This document shows positions 24,894 to 33,194 of a stretch of DNA of 64,000 nucleotides, in pieces. The notes beneath the pieces are model-generated. The model ran no database searches. It was not told the origin of the DNA and saw only the letters and a list, made by a program, of their open reading frames with translations. The DNA comes from Cohnella xylanilytica (lineage in GTDB: Bacteria; Bacillota; Bacilli; Paenibacillales; Paenibacillaceae). The first letter of the stretch is position 1. Each line of letters begins with the position of its first letter. Made by a program: the position numbers and the translations under genes. Location: assembly GCF_014212175.1 (NCBI RefSeq), contig NZ_JACJVR010000038.1, positions 16,352-80,351 of the forward strand. The letters run 5' to 3'.

Positions 24894-26579
24894 TTACCTC
24901 GTTGTGCTGCCTCTGGCGGCATACCATTGGTTGACTTCGGCGGTAATCCGGTCTCCTCCCAATCGGCGCCATTCGTCCGCGAAACGGTCGAATTCATCGA
25001 TCGGTCGGCCCAAAATGATGTTCATGTACGTATCGTTCAGCAGATTGTCGAGAATCGTTTTCTTCTCGATCATCGTCAACGTCGGGCCTCCGACGAAGCT
25101 CTCGTAGAGCAATTGACCGTTGCTCTCGTACCGGTCCAGAATCGCGAAGGCTCCGTCTTGGCCGTAGGTCCTCTCCCAGCCCCAGCCGGTCTCGGCTCCG
25201 GCTCCTCCGGCCTCGTACGTCTCGATGTTCCTCCGGATCGCCTTGGCCTCGTCCTTCAACCTGGAAGAATCGCCGGTTCTGCGCATCTCCTCCAGCTGCC
25301 GGTAAGCCTCCAGGTTCTTCTTCGCGGGAAACGGCGTGACCGGCGACAAGGTCCAGACGGCAAGCGGAGTGCTGTAATACTTGTCGTACTCGGCCGTCGC
25401 TCCCCAATTCTTCTCCAAATGCAGGTTGAACAGCTTGACGATGGCCTCGGGATGCTCGTAATCCTTCCGAACGGCGAAGAAATGGCCGGTATTGAACGGA
25501 AGCGGCACTCGCGGAAGCTCCCCCGTCGCAGAGACGATCGGATAGGCCTGCCATTGGGCGTCCGGGTTGCGCTCCCGGCTTCCTTGCAGCCAGAAGGAGC
25601 TCCATTGCTCCCCGTAGACGATTCCGAGCCGGCCTGCGGCGACGTCTTCGCGAACCTTAAGGCCGTCCTTGATCCCGAATTCGGAGTCCAGCTGACCGGT
25701 TCGGTACAGATGCTGAAGGGCCTTCAGCGCTTCCTTCGCTTCCGGCTGGATGCCGCCGAACGCCAGCTTGCCGGAGGCATCCTTCACCCATAGGTTCGGA
25801 TACGCCCCGTAGCCCGCCATGAAGCCGGATACGCCCGCGACGGGATCGAATAAGTAGCTGGTGAGCGCGAGGCCGTAGGTGTCGTTCTTGCCGTCGCGGT
25901 CCGGATCGCCGTCTGTAAACGCTTTCGAAATCGCCAATACATCGTCCATCGTCCGGGGAGGCTGCAGCCCGAGCTCGCGGAGCCAGTCGGTCCGAATCCA
26001 CAGGAACTTGGCCCCTTCGATGGAGGAGGAAGGGTCCGGGATGCCCATCAGCTTGCCGTCGAGAGTCGCCGCCTCGAATTGGCCGTCGCCCTCCTCGCTC
26101 AGCGTCTTCTTGGTCAGCGGGGTGGCGTATTGCTCGTACACGTCGGTCAGAGGCTGGATTCGACCGGCGTTGTACAGCTGCCGCAGCTGCTGCGCGTCGA
26201 CCCGGACGACGTCCGGAATGTCGCCGGAGGCGAGAGCGACGCCAAGCTTCTGATAGAACAGGCTCCCCTTCGCCGTCCAGTCGTACTTGATCCGAATGCC
26301 CAGCACCCGCTCGTACAATCGGCTCCACCGGTTGTCCGTCAGCGATTCGCCGGGCAGCTGGTCGAGCAAGCTGTCCAGGTCGTCGCTCGTCTCGCGGACG
26401 AAGCTCAGCTCGACGGGGGGGTTATATCGGCTTAAGCCGAGTTCTCGATAGGGGGCCGCTTCCGGAATCCCCTCCGGAAGCGGCTCGGGCCACGCGCCGT
26501 CCTGCCGACAGGCGGACAAGAGAAGAACGGAGATTGCCGAAGCCATGACGAGCCTGACCGATGCTTTGACTTTGTCCAT
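24894..26579 (-). CDS. Extracellular solute-binding lipoprotein linked to a sensor kinase
   Basis: A 561-aa binding protein of the large LplA-like kind. The signal VKASVRLVMASAISVLLLSAC ends in a lipobox Cys (about 24). GGGGGG precedes the ATG by 6 bases. Family traits include DIPDVVRVDAQQLRQLYNAGRIQPLTDVYEQYA, WIRTDWLRELGLQPPRTMDDVLAISKAFTDGDPDRDGKNDTYGLAL and GEQWSSFWLQGS. No permease gene is adjacent; instead the kinase begins 28 bp later. This suggests it presents sugar to the sensor, as AraP does for AraS/AraT in Geobacillus. It may still serve a transporter encoded elsewhere. Confidence 0.9.
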   Translation of the reverse strand: MDKVKASVRLVMASAISVLLLSACRQDGAWPEPLPEGIPEAAPYRELGLSRYNPPVELSFVRETSDDLDSLLDQLPGESLTDNRWSRLYERVLGIRIKYDWTAKGSLFYQKLGVALASGDIPDVVRVDAQQLRQLYNAGRIQPLTDVYEQYATPLTKKTLSEEGDGQFEAATLDGKLMGIPDPSSSIEGAKFLWIRTDWLRELGLQPPRTMDDVLAISKAFTDGDPDRDGKNDTYGLALTSYLFDPVAGVSGFMAGYGAYPNLWVKDASGKLAFGGIQPEAKEALKALQHLYRTGQLDSEFGIKDGLKVREDVAAGRLGIVYGEQWSSFWLQGSRERNPDAQWQAYPIVSATGELPRVPLPFNTGHFFAVRKDYEHPEAIVKLFNLHLEKNWGATAEYDKYYSTPLAVWTLSPVTPFPAKKNLEAYRQLEEMRRTGDSSRLKDEAKAIRRNIETYEAGGAGAETGWGWERTYGQDGAFAILDRYESNGQLLYESFVGGPTLTMIEKKTILDNLLNDTYMNIILGRPIDEFDRFADEWRRLGGDRITAEVNQWYAARGSTTR

Positions 26580-26930
26580 TGCCGGCCCCCCGGATGAGAT
26601 TGCCGATCCTGAATTTTATGAGTCCATACGTTAGAGCAATTTTTATGATGCCGGATATCTCTCCCGAAGATCAAGGTGCAATTTTTGATTTTGTTGCCGA
26701 ACGTTTACCGTTTGCCGACCGCGACGCCTCTTAATGGCTTCACTTCCTATAATTAGACAGGTTGCGGCCATCCTCCCGACGAGATTACACTGGTTGCGAA
26801 AGCGCATTCATAATCGAGAGGGGGTGGAGAACCGCTCGCAGCGAAGAGGCGAGCGCGCCGTCTCGGCTGCGGCCGACGACGAGCTTCCACGAGTTCCGCC
26901 AACAACCGATTAGCGAGGAGAGTGACATTG
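26580..26930. other. Divergent intergenic region between the sensor triad and the GH5 gene
   Basis: A 351-bp gap without a gene. A TATAAT near 26750 on the plus strand could serve GH5, but no -35 match lies at proper distance. The GH5 ribosome binding site GAGGAG is at 26913-26920. I see no operator palindrome or terminator here. Confidence 0.4.
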
Positions 26931-28637
26931 ATGAGTAAAGGAAGATGGAGCTGGGCAAGCAAATTCCTGTTGGCGCTAACCCTGTTGGTTACGCCGATGC
27001 TGCTTCACGGCAACGCGGCGGAAGCCTGGACGGGCATGCCCATGTCCAAGCTTCGCGTGAGCGGCAACCAGCTGGTGAACAGCAGCGGACAGCCGGTATT
27101 GCTAAGCGGGTGGCACCAACCGTCCGGCTCTTATTGGACGTATCAGAACAGCAGCTACTACCTGAATCGGAACGGCGGGAACCGGCATGCGGCGACCCTG
27201 GAGTACTTGAAGGAGATTACCGACACCTTCACCACGACCTCCGGCAAGTACGGCAGCAGTCATGGCTGGTACATGAACCAGGTTCGCCTGTTCATCGACC
27301 GCGAGGACATGGGCGACGTCGCGGCCGGCACCTACAACTTCGCCGGGCTGCAGGCCGTCACGCAGAACGTCATTATTCCGTACATCAACTACGCCAAGAC
27401 CAAAGGAGTTTACGTCACGCTCGGGCTGGACTTCACGATTCTCAACAACCAGGCGACCACGCAAGCGAATCTCGACAAGTTCAATCAGATCTGGGGCTAC
27501 CTCTCTTCCCAGCCCGGCATCAAGAGCGCGGACAACGTCATGTTCGAGCTCATCAACGAGCCGGTTCTCTCATACGCGAACGGAGGCTGGGGAGGGAACC
27601 CCGCCGAGCCGGATTTCGCCGACCACTGGAACGCGCTGAAGAACTTCCAAAATTCCATTATCTCCACCATTCGGAACAACGGAGCGGACAACGTCATCTG
27701 GGCGGCGGGACTCGGCTGGGATCAATATTATCAGCTGTGCGCGACTTATCCGCTGACGGATCCGCTGAACAATGTCGGCTATGCGGTTCACTGGTATCCG
27801 GGCTACGGCGCCCATGACGATTACGCGACTCTGCAGCAGATTTGGGACAACACCATCAAGCCGTGCGCGGATCAATATCCGATCAACATCACGGAGACGA
27901 CCTGGTTCAAGACGCTGCCGGGAGACTCCTCTTATTGGGAACTGTTCAACGGCTCCAACGAAGGCTTCGGCAAGAACACGAAAGCGATCTTCACGGCGGC
28001 GGGCAACGTCAGCATCGCCGTCCACATGAACGGGTTCCTGCTGGAAGCCGGCCCCCGAAGCTCGTTCGCGGACCCGACGGCCGGTCTCAAATACGACGGC
28101 AACGCGGCGCGGGACGGCATGGCCCGCTTCCTCTTCGAATGGTATTACGAGCGGGCGCAGCTGCATCCATGGAACGGGATGTGGAACGGAATCCAGTCCG
28201 GTTCGACCTACAAGATCGTGAACCGGGCTTCGGGCAAGGTGCTGGAGGTCCCGGGCGGAGCGAACACCAACGCTCTGCAGCTGCAGCAGTATACCGACAA
28301 CGGCGCGACCGCCCAGCAGTGGGTCGTCACGGATGTGGGCAGCTACAACAATTATTACAAGCTGCGGAGCGTCAGCTCGTCCGACGGCAAGGTGATGGAC
28401 GTGCGCAACGGCACGAAGACGAACGGGGAAGCGATTCAGCTGATGTCCGATTTCAACAATACCGCGCAGCAGTTCCGCTTGTTCAAGTTAAGCAACGGCT
28501 ATTGGAGCATCATCAACGTGAACAGCAACAAGGCCGTCGAGGTCGCCGGCTCCTCGACGGCGAACAACGCGCCGATTCAGCAGAATCTGTACCGCGGCAA
28601 CCTGAACCAGCAATGGCAATTGGTTAAGATCGACTGA
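26931..28637 (+). CDS. Secreted GH5 glycoside hydrolase with C-terminal ricin-B/CBM13-like domain
   Basis: Exported enzyme (568 aa). The ATG at 26931 stands 10 bases after GAGGAG; a GTG at 26922 lies too close to the site. The signal peptide (WASKFLLALTLLVTPMLLHGNAAEA) is cut near residue 32. The GH5 barrel spans about 40-390: LLSGWHQPSG at the start, acid/base Glu about 210 in MFELINEP, HWYPGYG, and the nucleophile Glu about 322 in INITETTWF. The last 145 residues form a beta-trefoil-like domain with the repeats YKIVNRASGKVLEV, KLRSVSSSDGKVMDV and WSIINVNSNKAVEV, each followed by QQxW or QQF. Substrate (glucan, mannan or xylan) cannot be set by eye. It is the only plus-strand gene in a long minus-strand region and stands alone. 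Confidence 0.93.
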   Translation: MSKGRWSWASKFLLALTLLVTPMLLHGNAAEAWTGMPMSKLRVSGNQLVNSSGQPVLLSGWHQPSGSYWTYQNSSYYLNRNGGNRHAATLEYLKEITDTFTTTSGKYGSSHGWYMNQVRLFIDREDMGDVAAGTYNFAGLQAVTQNVIIPYINYAKTKGVYVTLGLDFTILNNQATTQANLDKFNQIWGYLSSQPGIKSADNVMFELINEPVLSYANGGWGGNPAEPDFADHWNALKNFQNSIISTIRNNGADNVIWAAGLGWDQYYQLCATYPLTDPLNNVGYAVHWYPGYGAHDDYATLQQIWDNTIKPCADQYPINITETTWFKTLPGDSSYWELFNGSNEGFGKNTKAIFTAAGNVSIAVHMNGFLLEAGPRSSFADPTAGLKYDGNAARDGMARFLFEWYYERAQLHPWNGMWNGIQSGSTYKIVNRASGKVLEVPGGANTNALQLQQYTDNGATAQQWVVTDVGSYNNYYKLRSVSSSDGKVMDVRNGTKTNGEAIQLMSDFNNTAQQFRLFKLSNGYWSIINVNSNKAVEVAGSSTANNAPIQQNLYRGNLNQQWQLVKID

Positions 28638-28643
28638 TATCAA

Positions 28644-28685
28644 GCGAACGCCGCCGGAGAGCTCTCGCCCTCCGGCGGCGTTCGC
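28644..28685. terminator. Hairpin between convergent genes
   Basis: Perfect 16-bp GC-rich arms (GCGAACGCCGCCGGAG at 28644-28659, complement at 28670-28685) with a 10-base loop, starting 6 bp past the GH5 stop. No T-run follows on either side, so it may block both transcripts or stabilise 3' ends. Confidence 0.65.
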
Positions 28686-28691
28686 CGGTTC

Positions 28692-29498
28692 CTACCGATA
28701 AACGAACGGCTCCTTGGCGTCGACGAACTTCACCGGCAATCCTTCCGCGATCGGAAGCAGCCATTCCGCCAGGTGCTTCATTCCCCACTCCTCGGTCCGC
28801 TCATGCCCGACTACGATCATCGCCTTGTTCATGCCGAGCATGGAAGCGTCGTTGACATAGGCGCACAGCGTCCATTCCGTAATGTCGCCGCAGACCATGA
28901 CGTCCAGCTCCTTGTCCCGCATGAGCTCCATCGGCATCTCTTCCCGCCCGAGGCCCAGGCTGCCGCCTCCGACCAGAATGCCGATCCGGGAGCAGGGAGA
29001 CTCCGGCTTGCCGACGATTCGCACGACGCTCATGCCAAGCTTCGCCTTGAAGAACTCCGCCAGCTCTCCGACGGTAGTCGGCTCGATGACGTACGTCCAA
29101 GGCGACGGCGGATCGAGCTTCTTGTCCTCCCAGCCGAGCTCCCGCATCAGCCCGTCGTAGATCAGATCGCTCTCGGCCATATGCATATGGTCGTGGAAGC
29201 GCCAGATCGCGATTCCGTTGTCTTCGATCAGCTTCTTTTTGGCCGCGTATACGGGGTCGTCCCGCAGCCAGTCCACCTTGTCGGCGCCGGTGAAGTAAGT
29301 CGGCTCGTGCGTGACGATGAGATTCGCCTTGGCGGCGATCGCCTCGCGAATGACGTCCACGGTCGCCGTGAACGTCGTGACGATGCCCGTCACTTCCATG
29401 TCGGGGCTTCCGCTCGCGAGCACGTCGCACGTCTGCTCCAGCTTGCGTCCTCCGCAGCTTTTGTCCAAGATCCGATCGATGACGTCTTGCACCTTCAT
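28692..29498 (-). CDS. Nif3-like dinuclear metal-centre protein
   Basis: A 268-aa Nif3/YqfO-family protein. Metal-binding signatures are IVTHEPTYF near residue 62, RFHDHMHMAESD near 102 and VVGHERTEEWGMKHLAEWL near 230. The ATG at 29498 follows AAAGGAG; the longer reading frame upstream is an Arg-rich shadow of the preceding permease. It lacks the PII-like insert of long YqfO proteins. Nif3 proteins bind two metals, and their reaction is not established. It is the last gene of the transporter operon, 44 bp after the permease, an unusual place for this otherwise housekeeping family. Confidence 0.88.
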   Translation of the reverse strand: MKVQDVIDRILDKSCGGRKLEQTCDVLASGSPDMEVTGIVTTFTATVDVIREAIAAKANLIVTHEPTYFTGADKVDWLRDDPVYAAKKKLIEDNGIAIWRFHDHMHMAESDLIYDGLMRELGWEDKKLDPPSPWTYVIEPTTVGELAEFFKAKLGMSVVRIVGKPESPCSRIGILVGGGSLGLGREEMPMELMRDKELDVMVCGDITEWTLCAYVNDASMLGMNKAMIVVGHERTEEWGMKHLAEWLLPIAEGLPVKFVDAKEPFVYR

Positions 29499-29542
29499 TG
29501 GCGTCTCGCTCCTTTTCCCACTTCTATTCTTGGCCCTTCCCC

Positions 29543-30436
29543 TTACCCCTTGACGGCGCCGATCACGACGCCCCGGGTCAAATACTTCTGAAGCAGCGGC
29601 AGCACGACGAGAATCGGCACGATTCCGAGAACCGCCATCGCCATCCGCACGGCGCTGCTCGGCAGCTCCACCGCTCCCGCTCCGACCGCGTTGCCCGCTT
29701 GGCCGGAATTGAGGTATTGAATGTTGTTCATCAATTGAACGAGCAGGTTCTGAATCCCATAGTATTGCGGCTTGCTCACGTAGTAAAGGGCGTTGATCCA
29801 GTCGTTCCAATAGGCGAGCCCCATGAACAGGCCGACGGTGGCCAGAACGGGCACGGAGAGCGGCAGCATGATGCGGAAGAACGTTCTCGTCTCCGTGGCG
29901 CCGTCGATCTGGGCGGATTCGATCAGGTCGACCGGCACGTTGCTCTTGAAGTAGTTGCGGACGAGCAGCACGTTGAATCCGTTCGCCAGCAGGTTCGGCA
30001 CGATCAGCGCAGCGAGCGTGTCCTTAACGTGGAAAACCTGCGTCCACATGATATAGGAAGGAACGACGCCTCCGCTGAACAGCATCGTGAAGAAGACGAC
30101 GAAGGCCAGCGTATTATGGTACTTGAAGTCCTTCCGCGACATCGGATAAGCGAGCATGCTCGTGATGAGCAGGCCGACGGCCGTGCCGACGACCGTGACG
30201 AGAATCGAGACGCCGTAGGCTCTCAGGAACGTATACGCCGAAGCTTGCAGATAGACGTAAGCGTCCAGGCTGAATTCCTTCGGGAAGAAGCTGTAGCCGT
30301 CGTTGATCAGGCTGGACTCCTTCGTCACGGAAGCGATAAGGATCAGGACGAACGGCAGGAATGCGGCCAGCGTGAAGAGCCCCATCAGAATGGCCGAGAA
30401 CAGGGCGAAGGCGCGTTCCCCTCTCGTTTGAATCAT
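29543..30436 (-). CDS. ABC transporter permease, LplC/YtcP type
   Basis: Inner-membrane permease (297 aa). The start MIQTRGERAFALFSAILMGLFTLAAFLPFVLILIASVT, the early loop SLINDGYSFFPKEFSLDAYVYL, the EAA loop IESAQIDGATETRTFFRIMLP and the end LTRGVVIGAVKG are diagnostic of the LplC group. I chose the ATG at 30436; longer frames are shadows of the neighbouring permease gene. It follows the LplB-type partner by 11 bp and completes an LplA/B/C-type importer controlled by the YesMN pair at 33177-36480. Confidence 0.94.
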   Translation of the reverse strand: MIQTRGERAFALFSAILMGLFTLAAFLPFVLILIASVTKESSLINDGYSFFPKEFSLDAYVYLQASAYTFLRAYGVSILVTVVGTAVGLLITSMLAYPMSRKDFKYHNTLAFVVFFTMLFSGGVVPSYIMWTQVFHVKDTLAALIVPNLLANGFNVLLVRNYFKSNVPVDLIESAQIDGATETRTFFRIMLPLSVPVLATVGLFMGLAYWNDWINALYYVSKPQYYGIQNLLVQLMNNIQYLNSGQAGNAVGAGAVELPSSAVRMAMAVLGIVPILVVLPLLQKYLTRGVVIGAVKG

Positions 30437-30447
30437 GGACGTACCCC

Positions 30448-31374
30448 CTAGAACAGTGCGTTTTCCGAATTGACCCGTTTGACGATCGCGTTGACGACCA
30501 GGACGAGAACGAAGCCGACGAGCGATTGGTACAGCCCCGCCGCCGCCGACATCCCGATGTCGTTCAGCTGCATCAGCGCCCGGTACACGTACGTGTCGAT
30601 CGTCTGGGTCGCGCTGTACAGCGCCCCGGCGTTGAGCGGAACCTGGTAGAAGAGGCCGAAGTCGGAGTTGAAGATGCGTCCGATCGACATGAGGCCGAGC
30701 ACGATGACCGTAGGCTTGAGGAGCGGCAGCGTGATCGTCCGGATCTGCCTCAGCTTGCCGGCCCCGTCGATCTTGGCCGCCTCGTAGATGCTCTTGTCGA
30801 TCCCGGCGATGGAAGCGAAGTACACGATCGAGCCGTAGCCCGCCGTCTTCCATATTTGAATGAGGACAAGCAGATAAGGCCAGTACTTCGCTTCCGAATA
30901 CCAATTGATCTCCGGAAGGCCGAGCGGCCGCAGTATCGACTTGTTGACGAAGCCGCTGTCCGCGTTCAGGAAGGCGAATACGAGCATCGACAGCACGACC
31001 ATCGAGATCAGGCTCGGCAGCACGAGCCCGGACAGGTAGAGCTTCGAATACAGCTTCGTCAGCAACTCCGCCATCAGAATCGCGATGAAGATCGAGCAGA
31101 CCGTTCCGATGACGATGAACGCCAGGTTATAGAGCAGCGTATTTCTCGTCATGATCCAGGCGTCGGTCGTCTTGAACAGGAATTGGAAGTTGTCCAGGCC
31201 GATCCAGTCGCTTCCGAAGATCCCCTTGGCGTAGTTGACGTCCTTGAACGCGATGAACACTCCGAACATGGGAATATAGCTGTTGATCAGAAAGTAGAGC
31301 AGGCCCGGAGCGGCCAGCATCAGGAGAGGCGCCGTCTTGCGAAGCGCGCTCGAGGTTCCGTTGGCGTGTCTCAT
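30448..31374 (-). CDS. ABC transporter permease, LplB type
   Basis: Inner-membrane permease (308 aa). TAPLLMLAAPGLLYFLINSYIPMFGVFIAFKDVNYAKGIFGSDW and the end KRVNSENALF mark the LplB group; the EAA loop is YEAAKIDGAGKLRQIRTITLP. The ATG at 31374 follows GGAGGAG by 9 bases, while the ATG six codons upstream overlaps that site. It is second in the operon, after the lipoprotein gene. Confidence 0.94.
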   Translation of the reverse strand: MRHANGTSSALRKTAPLLMLAAPGLLYFLINSYIPMFGVFIAFKDVNYAKGIFGSDWIGLDNFQFLFKTTDAWIMTRNTLLYNLAFIVIGTVCSIFIAILMAELLTKLYSKLYLSGLVLPSLISMVVLSMLVFAFLNADSGFVNKSILRPLGLPEINWYSEAKYWPYLLVLIQIWKTAGYGSIVYFASIAGIDKSIYEAAKIDGAGKLRQIRTITLPLLKPTVIVLGLMSIGRIFNSDFGLFYQVPLNAGALYSATQTIDTYVYRALMQLNDIGMSAAAGLYQSLVGFVLVLVVNAIVKRVNSENALF

Positions 31375-31441
31375 ATCCGTTAACTCCTCCATTACGGAAA
31401 ATGGAACCTTCGGCAGGCTCCATTCTCCTTCATGCCTTGCT

Positions 31442-32983
31442 TTATTGGCCGCCTTGGGAGGCGATCCATTGATCGAGCTGCTCTTGCTTGCTCTTGATGA
31501 CGTCCGCCGCGCCCGCGTCGTTCAGCGCCTTGACGAACTTCGGAATCGTCGTCTCCGGATCGAGGGAGCCGGTGACGAGGCCCGGCAAGTATTGGTTGAC
31601 GACGTTGTTCACGGCGCTGATCTGCGTCTTCACCTTGCTCGGGTCGAAGATGAAGCCGAAGTACGGCGAGCGCTCCGTCTCCTTGTTCTCCTTCAGCTTC
31701 AGCTCGACGTCCGACCAGTCGATCCCCTCGAATTGGTATTGCAGCGACTCGGAGCCGACGACGCCGGTGCTGATCATGGCCGTATAGGAGACGGTGTTCG
31801 CGTCCTTGCCTTCCGGGAACTTGACGTGATGTTCGTCGACCTTCACGTAGTCCTCGCCTTCGATGCCGTACAGAATCGTATTGATCAATTGCTCGTCGGT
31901 ATAGAGCAGGTTCAGGAACTTAACCGCGGCTTCCGGCGCCTTCGACGTGCTCGATACCATCCAGCTGACGGAATTGACCGCGCTCGTATCGAAGTAGAAC
32001 GGAGCGATCCGCTTCGTCTCGACGTTCTTGCCGGTCTGCGCGCTGATCGTCTTGCCGACCTCCTTGCCGCCGTAGCCGCCGAGGAAGGAGAATTCCCGGC
32101 CGGAAGCCAGCATCTCGCTGGAGGTGATCGTCGTCGTCGCCGCATCCTTCTGCAGATACCCTTTGTTATACCAGTCTCTCATCATCTGCACGCCGTTCTT
32201 GAAAATATCGGTCTCGTAGAAGTTGACGACCTTGCCGTCGTTCCCGACGACGACGCCCGCTCCGGTCGTGTCCGTCAGGAAGTCGACCTTGTGGATCCCC
32301 TTGAGCAGGTTAATCAGGTTGGTGTCGCTCGGATTGACGTTGATCGGCCCGAACGGGACGACATCCGGATGCTTCTTCTTGACCGCCTCGAAGATCTCCG
32401 CCAGATCGTCCACGGAGCCGATATCGTCCGCCGAGTAGCCGGCCTCCTTCAGCATATCCGCGTTGTAGACGAAGCTGACGGGCAGAGCCATCCCCTTGTT
32501 CACCGGAATGCCGTAGATATGGCCGTTAATCGTCGTGGCCTTGAGCATGTCCGGCCCGAAGTCCTTCTCCAGAATCGCGGTCATCTCTTTGCCGTGCTCG
32601 GCGAGAAGATCGTCCAGCGGCGCGACCTGGCTCTTCGAGACGTAGTTCGAGAATTGGCCGAGCGTCGTGAAGACGTCCATCTTCTCCCCGCTCTGAAGCG
32701 CCAGGTTGACCTTCTGCATGTAATCGGCCGGGCCGTACACGCGGAAGTCGACCTTGACGCCGATCTTATCGACCGTAATCGCGTTGATCGCGTCGGTAAC
32801 CTTGCTCAGGTCGTCCGGGATCCGGTTGAAGGACGGCAGCGCGAAGACGATCTCCTCCGCCTTGACGGATTTATCGTCATCCGGCGTGGAAGAAGAATCC
32901 GAGCCGCCGGAGCAGGCCGTCAATACCGATCCGGTAAGCGCAACCGACATGAGCAGCGCCGCTAACCCCTTTTTTCTATTCAT
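31442..32983 (-). CDS. Extracellular sugar-binding lipoprotein, LplA type
   Basis: Binding protein (513 aa) of an LplABC-type importer. The signal RKKGLAALLMSVALTGSVLTAC ends in the lipobox Cys near residue 24. AGGAGG lies 7 bases before the ATG. Family traits are VDFRVYGPADYMQKVNLALQSGEKMDVFTTLGQFSNYVSKSQVAPLDDLLAEHGKEM, VNGHIYGIPVNKG-type text around 155, and ESLQYQFEGIDWSDVELKLKENKETERSPYFGFIFDPSKVKTQISAVNNVVNQYLPGL. The substrate is unknown; the nearby GH13 phosphorylase, kinase and esterase hint at a modest-size oligosaccharide but are in another transcript. Confidence 0.94.
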   Translation of the reverse strand: MNRKKGLAALLMSVALTGSVLTACSGGSDSSSTPDDDKSVKAEEIVFALPSFNRIPDDLSKVTDAINAITVDKIGVKVDFRVYGPADYMQKVNLALQSGEKMDVFTTLGQFSNYVSKSQVAPLDDLLAEHGKEMTAILEKDFGPDMLKATTINGHIYGIPVNKGMALPVSFVYNADMLKEAGYSADDIGSVDDLAEIFEAVKKKHPDVVPFGPINVNPSDTNLINLLKGIHKVDFLTDTTGAGVVVGNDGKVVNFYETDIFKNGVQMMRDWYNKGYLQKDAATTTITSSEMLASGREFSFLGGYGGKEVGKTISAQTGKNVETKRIAPFYFDTSAVNSVSWMVSSTSKAPEAAVKFLNLLYTDEQLINTILYGIEGEDYVKVDEHHVKFPEGKDANTVSYTAMISTGVVGSESLQYQFEGIDWSDVELKLKENKETERSPYFGFIFDPSKVKTQISAVNNVVNQYLPGLVTGSLDPETTIPKFVKALNDAGAADVIKSKQEQLDQWIASQGGQ

Positions 32984-33042
32984 CCTGTGGCCTCCTGTTC
33001 GTTGTTTTCGCTCTCAGTTTACCTGTTCGCGGCGAGCCCGGC

Positions 33043-33070
33043 TTTCAAAAAGACGGCCTGTATTTTAGAA
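33043..33070. promoter_or_regulatory. Candidate regulator site upstream of the LplA-type gene
   Basis: A 28-bp sequence with half-sites TTTCAAAA and TTTTAGAA flanking a GC-rich centre, 60 bp before the start at 32983. A 28-bp sequence at 39919-39946 matches it at 19 of 28 positions in opposite orientation. It may bind a YesN-type regulator; the proposal is tentative. Confidence 0.35.
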
Positions 33071-33105
33071 AACAAGCGCTGCTCCCGTCCTTCCCCCGCA
33101 AGCTC

Positions 33106-33141
33106 GAAAAAAACTCCGCCTCCCGTCCGGAAGCGGAGTTT
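33106..33141 (-). terminator. Intrinsic terminator after the YesN-type gene
   Basis: Arms AAACTCCGC (33111-33119) and GCGGAGTTT (33133-33141), followed on the minus strand by TTTTTTT. It separates the sensor pair transcript from the LplABC operon. Confidence 0.85.
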
Positions 33142-33145
33142 CGCT

Positions 33146-33194
33146 TTGCGGCTTATAGTTGCGTCTAAGTTGCGGCTTATAGTTGCGGCTTATG
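33146..33194. repeat. Triplicated 13-bp unit at the end of a regulator gene
   Basis: TTGCGGCTTATAG occurs at 33146-33158 and 33170-33182, with a third partial copy (TTGCGGCTTATG) at 33183-33194. The unit encodes the last residues and stop (KPQL-stop) of the YesN-type gene, so extra stop-containing copies trail the coding region. Confidence 0.75.

Noticed and set aside
23099..24997. Longer start of the YesM-type kinase at 24997
   Set aside because: It would overlap the binding-protein gene by over 100 bp; TTG at 24865 has GGAGG at the right distance.
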